Below, piece after piece: positions 30,632 to 42,100 of a DNA stretch of 64,000 bases. A program made the translations under genes and the position numbers. The notes under the pieces were generated by a model. The model saw only the letters and a program-made list of their open reading frames with translations, searched no databases and was not told the origin of the DNA. Source of the stretch: Protula sp. h YS-2021 (Eukaryota; Annelida; Polychaeta; Sabellida; Serpulidae); NCBI GenBank assembly GCA_949752745.1, contig OX457027.1, forward strand, positions 56,982,053-57,046,052, given 5' to 3'. The stretch's first letter is position 1. The number at the start of each line of letters is the position of its first letter.

Positions 30632-30977
30632 CATAAGCAAATTCGCACTTTTTTACTTTTGCCGAAAAGTTTTTGCGTTTCGGCTGAATTCAGGTGGGAT
30701 AAGGTTATAAAGAAATGATAGGAAAAAAACAGCAAAAATCAACAAAATTCCATTTTGCCAGAAATATAGTCACATGCTGGTTATTAAAGGGACTGAATAA
30801 TATGTAAAATAGTTTTAAAAGATCATATGATGGCTTTATAAATTCGAAAGTGTGCATGTTGAAAGAAAATTAGAATTTTGATGTTTTTCCCTTATCATTT
30901 CTTTATCACTTAACCCCCAACATTTTCAGTCGAAACTACACCTCCACCGGAAAAATCCGAAAGTGCGAATTGGCTTA
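30632..30977. mobile_element. Fold-back MITE next to the reverse transcriptase fragment
   Basis: ATAAGCAAATTCGCACTTT at the left (30632 onward) is matched inverted by AAAGTGCGAATTGGCTTAT at the right (about 30958-30977). Inner segments also pair: TTATAAAGAAATGATAGG near 30705 and CCTTATCATTTCTTTATCA near 30890. Non-coding; it could fold over much of its length. Confidence 0.6.
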
Positions 30978-31113
30978 TTACGGCCATAATAGCAGACTCG
31001 AATACTTGTAGTCTCCCCAGTAGCGCATTCCAAAAACATAGCCCAGCTTCAGAGCACGTTGAGGAATTTACCAATTACATTAGAAGTTCAGCCATCTAGG
31101 ATCCTTGGCTCGT

Positions 31114-31178
31114 TAGTCCTAGATGACTCTTGAGGTCTTCCTATGTCCTAGGAAGATAGAAAGGGTCTGCCGGGACTA
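31114..31178 (+). repeat. Short dispersed repeat, copy 4
   Basis: TAGTCCTAGATGACTCTTGA ... GGGTCTGCCGGGACTA. Closest in sequence to the inverted copy at 30542-30616. Confidence 0.75.
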
Positions 31179-32311
31179 TTGGCTCGTTTGCGGTGTAATA
31201 ACGTCGTGAGATGTCACACCTTTGATATTGCGATGATTGCGAAGATTGTTGAACAAAACTTTTCGGCAAAGCACCTACGAATCTGCTTGACAAGTTTTCT
31301 ATCTTGGTATTTTATACATATGTCAGGAATATATAAACATTTACTTGTCTTTCATAAAAACGAAAGTTCAACAAAAGTAAACAATGTCACATGATTTTGG
31401 AAGAAAAACACACCCTCTATTCTTTTGCTCCTATCTAAAAAAAGTTATCCCACTTTTTCTGGAACTGGGCAATAAAATCACTTCGTTGTTGTTGAAGAGC
31501 CAACCTCTTCGGACTTTATTATCGATAAGGTTTAACGACAACCATTTTCGATTCTTTTGCATTTTTTTCCATTGCAGGTACAATAAATCGCATCTGACTA
31601 ATCTTTCTGAAACAAACACAGCTTTATAATTATCTCTATAAACATAAATTATTTATATATTTAAAATATTTATTTACGGATTGTTTGAACATGTCAGATG
31701 TGCTTAAATATAAAAAGTGTTGGCGTTTTATTTATTTATTATTATAATTAGTAATGTCGCTCTTTAAATATCTTCTTCATAATCCGTTATTTCCACACTC
31801 GATCAATAATAAGAAATAATAAGAAATAATCACAAGAAAAGAATAAATATAATAAATAGAATAAATATAAGAACAGTCGATGATGCAGTAGCTTGAATTC
31901 GACGCTTGCCAGCGAGTTTATTAGCTTGGCAGCAGAAATTCGACCGGCCTGCTTGGCCGAATGGCAATTACCTAAGTAATGCGGTTTCGGTTTATAGCCA
32001 ACTCAGTGTCACTTTTGGCCTTAACAGCCAACCAAACCATGGCTAGCACTATGGCGTGCAAACTTGAAATTTTGTTGGCATACCGTACATTGGGGCTCTA
32101 TTCAATTGGCGCCAGCAGCACCCTAAAGCTTAGTTTAGATTCTTGCCAATGTAAGTCCTGACTAGATCACCGTTCTAAATCGTTGGGATTGAAATTACGT
32201 TTCTATAAAAATTGTTGCCAATTGTATTAAACAGTTCTGCCAATCATTAAGTTTCATTATCTGAAATTATCTAAATTCTGTATGATATAAGATCATTATG
32301 AACATTTTTTA
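31179..32311. other. No gene seen
   Basis: AT-rich intergenic DNA. Short open frames around 31384-31629 and 31979-32161 have no splice context or recognisable domain. An AATAA-rich simple stretch lies at 31805-31870. Confidence 0.55.
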
Positions 32312-32484
32312 AAGGGATGGTCGATGGGTGATCCCCGTGATGGGTGATCAAACCCACCGCATTCGTTTAGTTTAGGAAATTCGAGCAAACGTCAATCCCC
32401 TGCTTGCCACCACGAGCTGGAATCGAATTTGAAACCTTTGAGATTACCATACCAACGCCCTAACGATCTGAGCTAACCGTCATC
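32312..32484 (-). mobile_element. tRNA-derived SINE
   Basis: On the minus strand from 32484 the sequence reads GACGGTTAGCTCAGATCGTT, then AGGGCGTTGGT and a decayed B-box around AATTCGATTCC, which is a tRNA head with A and B boxes. It is followed by a roughly 95-bp non-tRNA body ending near an A-rich run at about 32312. The acceptor stem is not paired, so it is not a functional tRNA. A short fragment of the same head (GAGCTAACCGTCACC) is at about 41421. Confidence 0.65.
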
Positions 32485-34079
32485 CTCATTAGTTTAAGAA
32501 CCATTTTGATGTGTGTTTTTTTGTAAGTGCGATAGATGAACCAAATTTCTGATCATTTTTAATTCTTTCATCTTGTTTCAATGGATGAACTGTAGCTGGT
32601 TATTATATTTCGTGTTGCGTTGAAAACCATGATGATTAGCAAAAAAATACATAAACTATAAAATATCAGTTTTAGGTTTTTAAACTACGTTTCAGAATAC
32701 TGTATTTTAGTCATTTATCTGTTTTGTTTTGAAATGAATTTAATTATTATTTTAATTGCACCTAACTTGATTCTACATTTATGGCAGATTTTAACAATAG
32801 GTTGGTAGCAGGTACTTTCCCGCAAAAGAAATTAGATAATATATTAAACCATAGATGCTCCTCATTGCCAAAGAGCGTTACATTATAACATGAATCAATT
32901 GTCCAAACCAAATTGGTGAGCATACTCGTTTTTAGTTAGCGTCTGTGGTCAATGTCATACCGTTTCATTGGCAGAACGATGATGATAGCAGTAGATAAGG
33001 TCCCGTGAAGAAATTGAAGGTGTATTTTACAACTGAGACGGGTGTTGCCATCAACTCCCCCTAAAATAGATCAAATAATGAATCAACTTAGGCTTTTGAT
33101 ATGTACAAGCAATTATCAAAGTCAATGTGACAGTCTAAAAGATCTCTTGCTAGATCTAAATTGATAAGGAACAAATTTAAAGCTGGATCAGTGAATGACA
33201 GTGGTGCGATCTCTTTAATAATTAACCATACAGTGTTTCATAAACATTACATTTACTCGAAAGATACTAAATTAAAATAAACATTACATTTACTCGAAAG
33301 ATATTAAATTAAAGATGACTTTCGCGACAAAGAAAACACACCGATAAAACATAACATAACAAAAAAATATATTACCATGCACACAATCTTGTCGCATTTT
33401 ACAAAGCGCCATATGAAACCTGAAAATCCCATATCTATTTCATGACCTATCTGCCAAACTTAACACATAAATAAATTGTAAGTAGTATGAAATACAAAAA
33501 GGATTCCTAACAAACTCGAAAAGAATACCATTGCGTTCATTACTAAAAGATCGTACTAAAACAAAACATGGCTGACGCTTTGTACTAAACGCGCCACATC
33601 AACAGTTTTTGCCAAGTTTGTTCGCTGCAAAACTTCATTCGCTGCTCGCCAAAGCATGAACTGAAAAAGAACTTCGCCAAAATGTACTGTACGGTATTCT
33701 GATTCACCTCTATGTAACGAACATTCTGGCAGCCGGGAATGTATTAGAGAGAGGATTTGCTTTATCAGGATTTACACCAAACATTAAACGACACTAAATA
33801 TTGACAGAACTGCCTTATAGAGGGAGACTAATAGACGATTATCTGCAGATTCTTGTCATTGTCTTGATTTCTCAGCGTAAATCAATACACCGCTCAGATG
33901 CAAAAATTTTTTATTATTCCTAGTTTGGTTTTTATTAAGTAAGATAATAAGTGGAAAAGTAGCGCTTAAGTTTTTGTTAGATATTTAAGGAAGGGAAGGG
34001 TAACATATACTACAGTTTTCGGTGAATCACTATCAACGTAGCTTTTCAAGAGGTGACAGGCTAGGGAACATTTATGCAA
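32485..34079. other. No gene seen; one short tandem duplication
   Basis: A roughly 39-bp unit (TAAACATTACATTTACTCGA) occurs twice at about 33239-33316. Nothing else is recognised. Confidence 0.55.
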
Positions 34080-34490
34080 CATTTGAGGGTGCTTTGATTA
34101 AAATCTTTGAAGAAAGCAAGTATTCTCAAGGAAAAGATCCCAGCTTACAAAAAAACGACAGAACCAATTCCAGCATGCATGAACAAGGGAATTTCCCTTT
34201 CAAATTGGGCTTCAAAAGACGAGATGTCAAAGAGCTAGCTAGATAAGTAACTTAGCAACGGACCCGAACATAGACCGATAAATACATACAAAGATTTGTT
34301 TCCTAGAAAATGGGAAAGAAATGTTGTGTATACCTTCAAACAACGTATCGAAATTATATCCGCACACGAGTACTGTTGGTCGGACATTTATTTCAACAGT
34401 GCGCATGTTTGTTTAGCTTGCGTTGACGTGTGGTTCATAATTCGGACCACTGGGCATGTTTATTTAATCTGCCTTGATGTGTAAATAAAA
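34080..34490. repeat. Flanking module, diverged copy 3 with two 51-bp units
   Basis: GATCCCAGCTTACA, TTCCAGCATGCATGA, GAGCTAGCTAGATAA and AGACCGATAAATACATAC follow in the same order as in the two intron copies, then two 51-bp units (34396-34480). This shows that the module is dispersed outside the receptor gene. Confidence 0.75.
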
Positions 34491-35110
34491 ACAAGCATGC
34501 CCAAGGACATGACCCAGCCGAGTTACCAAACAAGAAAAGAGAGAAAAACTTTTTTGGCCTAACGAATACTGTTAGGCCAAAAAATTTAAAATTCCACCAA
34601 TTCGGCATTTTTTGTTAAGTCCAGGTAGAGAAGCGCCTAAGAAACTTTCGATTAAAAGTTTATAACTATTTAAAAAAGACTGAGAGAAATGAATGGTCTG
34701 GCAATTCAGTTATTTACTACCATTTATTCCAGTTTTTGCCAAACTTCAAGGTTCCGCGAACAGCGAAAAAAATTAGTAGCCTAGTAGAGGAATCCCTGGG
34801 GAACATCCCTGCGTAACATCTAAATGATTGGTGTAAAACTGTAGGAGGAGTAGCATTTTAAAATGGGTCAAAACGGGCACAAAAAGTGCCGCCATTTTGT
34901 CAGTTTTTCGTCAATCGTCAAAAAAGTAACAGCCAGGTGGGGAACCATCCAGGGAACATTCCTGCATAATATCAAAACGATTGGAGCAAAACTGTAGGAG
35001 GACTAGCATTTTAAAGAAAAAGTTTAGCATACGCACATACATTCAAACCCCCTGTGGTGATACGACTAAAACAGTCACACACAGTCGACTGGGTGTAAAA
35101 GTTCCCCCTT
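34490..35110. repeat. Hairpin plus core units related to elements A and B
   Basis: A strong palindrome TTTTTTGGCCTAAC / GTTAGGCCAAAAAA lies at 34551-34584. Then two units with AAACTGTAGGAGGA and TAGCATTTTAAA, a motif shared with the 18.3-20.2 kb cores, are followed by an AC-rich run and CAGTCGACTGGGTG at about 35085. Confidence 0.55.
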
Positions 35111-36060
35111 TGGCAATTTTTGGCGGATCTCTAAAACAAGTAACGTTTCAAGATGCCCCGCCCAATTTGGCCAATTTTGGCCAGATCGCCAAAAAAGTAA
35201 TTTTTCAAGAGATGCCTACCTAGCGAATATTTGCACATAATTGTGGGATAAGTATTTTGAAAATAGGCTACCAAAAAATTGAAATGTAAGCAATTTAGCC
35301 AATTTTTGGCCAATCGCCAAAAAAGGAATTTCTCATGAGAGGACAGGCTAGAGATCAGTCGTACAAAATTGGAAGGGAATCCAATAAAAATTGTGGGAGA
35401 AGCATTTTGAAAATTGAAATAAAAAAAATATATATAAGAAAATGTACCTATTTGGCCAATTTTTTGCGGATCGTCAAAAAAGTAATTTTTCAGGAGAGGC
35501 CCATCTGGAGAATAATTCCACAACATTGGAAGAAAATCTGATCAAAATTGTGGGAGCAGAAGCATTTTGAAAATTGGCAACCGAAAATTTTAAATGCCTC
35601 CCATTTGGCCAATATTTGGCGGATCGCCAATAAAAGTAATATTTCAAGAGAGGCCTACCTAAAAAACATTCGTACAAAAAGAAGCATTTTGAGAATTGGC
35701 AATCATAACATTATAAATGCCCCCATTTGGCCAATATTTGGCAGATAGCCAATAAAAGTAATTTTTCAAGAGATGCCTGCCTAGAGAATATTCGCACATA
35801 ATTTAAAGAAAATTTGATCAAAATTGTGGGAGAAGTATTTTGAAAATTGGCAACCAAAATTTCCAGGAAAGGCCTACCTAGAGAACATTCGTACAAAATC
35901 TGAAAGGAATCTGATCAAAACTGAAGGAGAAGCATTTAAGTAAAAGTTTACATACGTACACACGTACATACACACACATATATACGTACATGCAGACGAG
36001 AGATACCCCTCTATGTATGTGATAAGACCAGCCCGACGAAGTTGATTGGTCTAAAAATCA
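35110..36060. mobile_element. Core-repeat element with ACGT-rich run and hairpin end
   Basis: Diverged units of about 115-125 bp contain TTTGGCCAATTTTTGGC, GTAATTTTTCAAGAGA and AAAATTGTGGGAGAAGCATT. They lead to a TACGTACACACGTACATAC run (about 35950-35990) and a terminal hairpin AGACCA ... TGGTCT (36025-36052) followed by AAAA. Confidence 0.6.
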
Positions 36061-36137
36061 CATTAGCCGAACTTCAAATTAACCGAACTGGTGAAAAAAA
36101 ACTCAATTTTAATGAACTTTTCGCAACTGTTTTTGTT

Positions 36138-37203
36138 GGTCTTTGGTCATATCGGCACTTTACTAACTCAGCACAAAAAAAACTCGACACTTTTGGCGAA
36201 CTGGGCACTTTTTTTGGTCAACTTGGTGCCAAGCCTAGTCAACTCGGCATTAAACATTTAAAAAGATAGTTTTGACAACATACAAGATAGTTTACGCAAA
36301 TACAAGATAGTTTAGGAAAATTAGGCAAAATAGTTTTATATTGTACACTGAGAGTTTTTGACTTCTTATTTTACACACCTTTTTCTGAGAACAAAGTATC
36401 TTTCACCAAGGTACTCAGCTATACCAACTCGGAACCAACAATTTAATGTTTTCCATTGAGGTACTATTTTGTTTTACCATTGGAGTTTTAAGGTACAAGA
36501 AAAAAAGTCGTCTTTATCAGATATAAATTTCATTCAAAGCAGATTGAATCTCACAAACTTGAAATTTCACAATATACAAAGTCCAAAGTCACAGAAATCA
36601 AAGAGTTAAGTGCGAGGAGCATAAAGTCGTCCAAAGGCTCGCGGAAGTTTACTAGGCGAACGTTCACCACTTCTGTATTCGTCCCACAGCTGGTTGATTT
36701 GTGCAATAACCGCCTGATATCGGCTGTTCTGTGATCGGTGAAGCTTGCCATCCTAGGCCAGTCGGCTCTGAAGTAGGGCTACCTGCGCTTCCTTGTGGAG
36801 GAGGTGAATAAGTAAAAACAGATTCACATTTGATTGCTTTGCACGGCAGTTTAGTCCGTAGTGCCACCCCTCAACGTCGTTATTTGTCCTGATAACCCGA
36901 CCAAAAATTGACCAATTTTCGGGCTTCCAGACGGTTGAAGACATCCAGTTGTCCTCAACATACTGGATGAGGGTGGTCATCAGGGAGTGTTCTTGAGCCT
37001 GTTGCTTCAGCTTCTCGAACTATTTTGCCTAATTTTCCTAAACTTTCTTGTATTTTGCGTAAACTACCTTGTTTTTTGTCAAAACTATTTTTTAAATTTT
37101 TGGTGCCGAGTTAACTAGGCTTGCTGCCGAGTTGACCAAAAAAAAAAAAAGTGCCGAGTTTGTTTGGTGCCGACTTAGTAAAGTGCCGATTTGACCAAAC
37201 CCC
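36138..37203 (-). mobile_element. Mutator-like element with long TIRs and 8-bp target duplication
   Basis: The left end (36138-36355) and right end (37016-37203) are inverted copies of each other over about 190-200 bp, beginning GGTCTTTGGTCATATCGGCA at left and, read inward from the right, GGGGTTTGGTCAAATCGGCA. Both contain short direct repeats of the kind TCGGCAC and TAGTTTACGCAAA. The identical octamer TTTTTGTT lies immediately outside each end (36130-36137 and 37204-37211), consistent with the 8-9-bp duplication typical of MULEs. The interior is a decayed transposase fragment on the minus strand. Confidence 0.78.
36540..37015 (-). pseudogene. MULE-type transposase C-terminal fragment
   Basis: Read on the minus strand from 37015, the frame gives EDNWMSSTVWKPENWSIFG, then RVIRTNNDVEGWH, then NVNLFLLIHLLHKEAQ. 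After an in-frame TAG it continues as QINQLWDEYRSGERSP. The block ENW-x-x-FG-x-x-x-RTNND-x-EGWH is one I know from the C-terminal region of Mutator-like transposases in animals. The catalytic core is absent. It sits between about 200-bp inverted repeats (see the 36138-37203 element), which supports the family call. It is non-functional. Confidence 0.7.
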
Positions 37204-37211
37204 TTTTTGTT

Positions 37212-39135
37212 TAGTAAACAGACCTTTTGTGTGTATTTGAACATGGATCGTCCGATTTTGAAACTGGGAATTCTTTGATTTCAAATAAACCGAATTTATG
37301 CTAGTATTAAACAGTGCAAAATAAAATAATAGGACCGAAAAATGTAGTTTAAAATAACGAAACCTCAAATTATCCGAACATTTTAAGCCACAGATGAATG
37401 GAAGTGAATGTGGGACCAAACAATGATTCAAATACGCCAAAATTCAAATAAGGCGTATTAAAATTAAACACCGACTGTATTCGGTTTCAAGTGTACCGTA
37501 GAACACTCGAGTAGAAACGAAAGCTATTCTACCATGCACATAAATCGGGTTAAAAATACATCCCATTCCCCTTTTCCCATCCAACAAACGGGGGACACAA
37601 GTTTCAACCCTTGAAAATGAGACTAAAACTCCATTTTATACGCAATAGTTTTATTACCGTTTCCTTCTGATATTTCATTGATTCACAAACATTCGGTCTT
37701 AAAAGAATCAAATCGTGTAAAACCGAAAGCAACATCATCAAATAGTTTACTTCATAATTGCATACTGGTCAACAGCATACATTGTTTCTCTGCAATTATG
37801 TTATGCATACTGATCTACAGCTCACGCGTGGAAAAGAAAAGCACATGAGTATCACCTAAAATAATGGCAACGTGTTCACTCCTACAATGAAAAGCATATA
37901 TGACATTAAGATCGGAAGCCACATATCACAGCTTGGCTAAACAAAACAACTCAGACTGCCGTTACAATATCCGGTCACATGCAGGCTCGTTTCAGTTTTC
38001 CTTCAAATCTGAGATGGCGGAGGGGGGATGGGGGGGGGGGGTTGTTTATTTCTTTGTCTGGCGTGGCAGGGAGGGGGGGGGGTGGTATTGCAAAATTCAC
38101 TGCTACAGTCAATCGTCTGAACAAAACATAGGGGGCGTACACGGTAAACGATCTTTGGATCAGACCACTCTTAAAACAAGCAATCGTAGAGAGCACAGCC
38201 TCTGACTGAAATTGGTCATTAAACGGCATCCATCACGGAAACGAACTCTTTTCTGTGATAGCTTGTTGACAAGAAATTGCGGAAGAAAATTCAAGACTTT
38301 GAGGTCGAAACAAAAAGTAAAGTGTACCTGTCCACTATGCTAGGTCATCTATATACTAAATGTAAGTATGCAGTTAAGAAAACAGCACTAAACTACACCC
38401 ATTCTTTCAGTGAAGTTGTTTTGTGTGTCCTTCTAAATATTATACTTAAGTTAAAAAGTACACAGTTTCTTTTCGGGAAGTATGAAATGAGAAGCGGACG
38501 CCGCTCATTTTTTGTATAAAATGTGAAATTAAATGACAATAACCTTGTTTGAGGACAAGATAAGAAATCTATATTCCTGTATAAAATCGCCCTATCACTT
38601 CATTCTAGAAGGTAAACAATGATCCCAAACCAAGCTTAATTGGTACGCAACGAGGCGAAACTTCATATATATTTATGGCCACTATTTTGGCTCGCAAAAC
38701 AATGCATGTCACTTCAAACATGATCGAGGTACAACAAAAAAAAAAAAGAAAAAAAAAAAAAAGAAAAGAAAAAAAGAAACGGTGAAAACTGAATCGAGAA
38801 AGCGATCTAAATGATAAAGACGGAATTCTGATGTAATGCTACAGACATTCATCAATAAAATAACAATCATCAACATCTTTGTTGGCTTATCGCATATTTA
38901 TTGTAATTGTGAGTAGCACAGTCACGCGTGTCAGTCCAGTCACACTTCATTTACTGCACCGAGCACACATTCTTCTCACTTTTTTTTATTATCACAACTT
39001 TCTACAAAAGTTTTATTCCTCCTTGGCTTGTGTTTTACGACTGTTAGAATTGACAAGAAGAACGCGTATTTAGCATTGATTGAATATTTACACACGCCGG
39101 TGACTTTTCCTCATCCTCGTTCGTACAGTCACTTC
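37212..39135. other. Flank between the MULE and the Kunitz-CUB gene
   Basis: Sequence at 37250-37480 has TTCAAATAA/AATTCAAATAAGGCG words that look like an old transposon end. G-rich runs lie at about 38020-38085 and an A/G tract at 38728-38779. Minus-strand AATAAA candidates for the Kunitz-CUB transcript lie near 39012 and 38896. Confidence 0.5.
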
Positions 39136-42100
39136 TCACCCTACATTTTTGTGAGGCGCGATTTCATTGGTTCCTACAGTGAGAGACAGGTCACATGGGG
39201 TGTTGTCACTTAGCAACTGAGCATTTGCCTGACAAGATTCTGTGTTATGCACCAGTCCATTTCTCTGATGACTTCTGACATCAACCGAGTGTTCGCCATA
39301 TGGCGGAGCAGGGTGAACAGTACCACTGTCCGTGACGTCATTTTCAGCCCGTGACGTACTGCGCAATTCGCTGGCATGCAACAATGGAGATCTCGCAGTC
39401 GAGCAGGTTTCTCGAGAATCGAAGCTTGGAGCCACGGTATGATACGCCGGTGGCGTTTCTGAAGATAGGCCTTGCGTCTGAGACAACAAGCCAGCGGTGT
39501 CGCACGCCTCTGGCGTGTAAGGAGGCGGCATTTCAAATGTGGCGCTGCCGCTCTCGTGACTATAACACGGCGGCGGCTCCATCAGGCTGACGTTAGGGTT
39601 ACCGTGGTGTATGGGTATGGTGATCTGCTGAATGTAGTCCGGGCCGCCGCGCCGGGCGGCTAGACTGGTCCCCTGCCCGTGAGCAATTATCTCTCGGTGC
39701 ATGCGCATAAACTGGCGCTTCATCCTGTGCGCGAACATGTAAATCAATATCGAATCCTATATGTTGCATTATAGATTTTAAATGATTGATTTTTAATTAA
39801 AAATCCATAGGGATGTTACATAATAATAGTCGCAGGTGTTATAAACAAGCAAATCTGTAGCGACTTCCCAAAAGATCGATTGATACTCCTCGTATACCGA
39901 TGAATTACCCGAAACGATTTATGGTCAGCTCAGCTACTGTTGACAAACTCGCCCAAAATACATATCATCCTAAATACATATTAACCAAATTAGTTAACTG
40001 ATCCAAAAGGATAGGTCAAGTGACGTAGCACCCCTTATGGAAATACTGACCTCATCCGTCGTATGAAGACCGTGGTGATCCACAGAGTGATGGTGAGGAT
40101 GAGTAGCGTGCACAGAGACGTGCCCATGATTATCCCCATCCCTTGACGCTCTTCTAAACAACGGAATCACACCCAGTTTAAAGAGTATTTACATTTAATT
40201 ACGGCCCTGTTATTGGATACAGACGATAAAAAAATCCATATGGCTTTTTACTCTATAGGAAAAAGCATATCACATTGACTCTTGTTTGTTTATCGTCTAA
40301 CCTACACAGTAGGCGGCTATATTTAAAAAGCGTGTTAAAGGTATTCGAATTCACTAAGCCGACAACCATGACCTCAATGCAATAATAAACTTGTTATCAC
40401 CTTTTAGAAATTTAGAACCAACAAGACTACCTGTTTTTTCTTGATAGCCAGTGTGATCTGGGAGACGAACACAATTCAGTTCATCCGAATCGTCATATAT
40501 ACCGCAGTTATACTGCCCGTTACACTGTAAGTGCTCGTCTATGCACAGGCCAGTTTCTGCACATTGGAACTCCAGCAATCCACAACTTCCGTTAAAGAAG
40601 GGCTCTTAAACAAAAAAATAATTGATTTTGCACATCTGCACACATCGTTTGATTTAGTCAAACTTATCTAAGTTGAGCTAATTAAAATAACGGCACTGCT
40701 CTCGGCTTTACTAAAACGTTCTACTGCACTAGTCGATCACTGCCACATATGCGTTGGTCATGCGCGGCAACAAGAAGCTGTCATGTATAACACTTTTTTT
40801 AAACTCAACAGTTGAGTACCTCTTACGACTGTGGCAGTCATGCGGAAACCTGTACAGTTCTGGTCTCGGTTGCTCCCATACGTAACTCTCAGAGTAGGCG
40901 TGGAGGAGATGTATTCCGGCACAGTCTTGAAGCTGCTCTTGTCTTGACGCCTAAAATGCTGCGTACTCCCGCCAACCGGCCAAAGCTGGACAAAGCTTTC
41001 CAAATCACTGTCTTCGTGAGCGTATACAATCCTACGCAGAAAAAATACAGAACAGAATTTCAAGAATTAAAGTTCCTGATAAACGGACAGCAACAAAAGA
41101 ACTTAACCAACAGATTAACAGGTTTTTCACAGAGATTTGTTATTGTATTTATTTTATTAATATCACGGTTTTGCTTTAGAGGGCGAGTGTCCGCATATGC
41201 GCTTTGATCACGCGCCAAATATTGTTCTGATGCCAGGTGTGCACGCTCCTAGCTTATTTTCTGAATGTAGACCCTGTCGTATCGAAACCTGGGGTAGCTC
41301 AAAGAGAAACTAAGTCTGCTGTATTCTTTCCTTTATTTGTTTTCAAAGGAGTTGCCGAAAGACTCCGTGAGCCTCATTCCCATGCATAGAAGCTGCATTC
41401 GATCAACACTTCAAAAAACTGAGCTAACCGTCACCCTTTTCTGGTATAAAAACTGGCAACCTTGCTCTGAAACCAAATTTTGAAAAGAAATATGTGAATG
41501 CATATACGATGGTGCCAAATTTTTAACAGAAATATGTGAACGCATATACGATGGTGCTGTATTGTCATATACACCCCCCTCCTTCCCCTAGGTCTTACTT
41601 TCAACCATCTTGGAAAACTAGAGCAGTGTGCATAGCCCAGAACTTCCCCACAGCCCCCCCCCCCATCAGTTAAAGACGGCCATCAACAGTCAATCAAGAG
41701 CTGAAATTTTCCAAGTCCAGTTGGTGCATTTTCCTTGGTCGAACCTGGCCCATTTACAATACCGATCTGTGTTTGTTCCCATAGCAGCTACACACCAAGT
41801 TTCATTAAAATCCCTGCAGTTATTCTTGAGATATCGTGTTACCAAACTTATTCCGATGCTGAATAATTTCCAGGATTTTGTAAATTTCAAAGTCCATTTA
41901 GTTGATTTTCCTTGGGCCAACCTAACTCATTTACAATACCGATCCTTGTTAGTGCTCATAAAAGCTACATACCACGTTTCATTAAAATCCCTGCAGTTGC
42001 TCTTGAGATATCGCGTTAACAAACCCATTCCGATGCTGAATAATTTCCAGGATTTGGTAAATTTCAAAGTCCACTTGTTTCATTATCCTACTGCCAACGT

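Noticed and set aside
32407..32484. tRNA gene on the minus strand
   Set aside because: A and B boxes are recognisable, but the acceptor stem does not pair and a SINE body follows; called a SINE instead.
39210..39663. Three further open frames overlapping the last exon of the Kunitz-CUB gene
   Set aside because: They are shadows of the PPxY tail frame in other frames and on the other strand; only the minus frame ending at 39136 joins the upstream exon.
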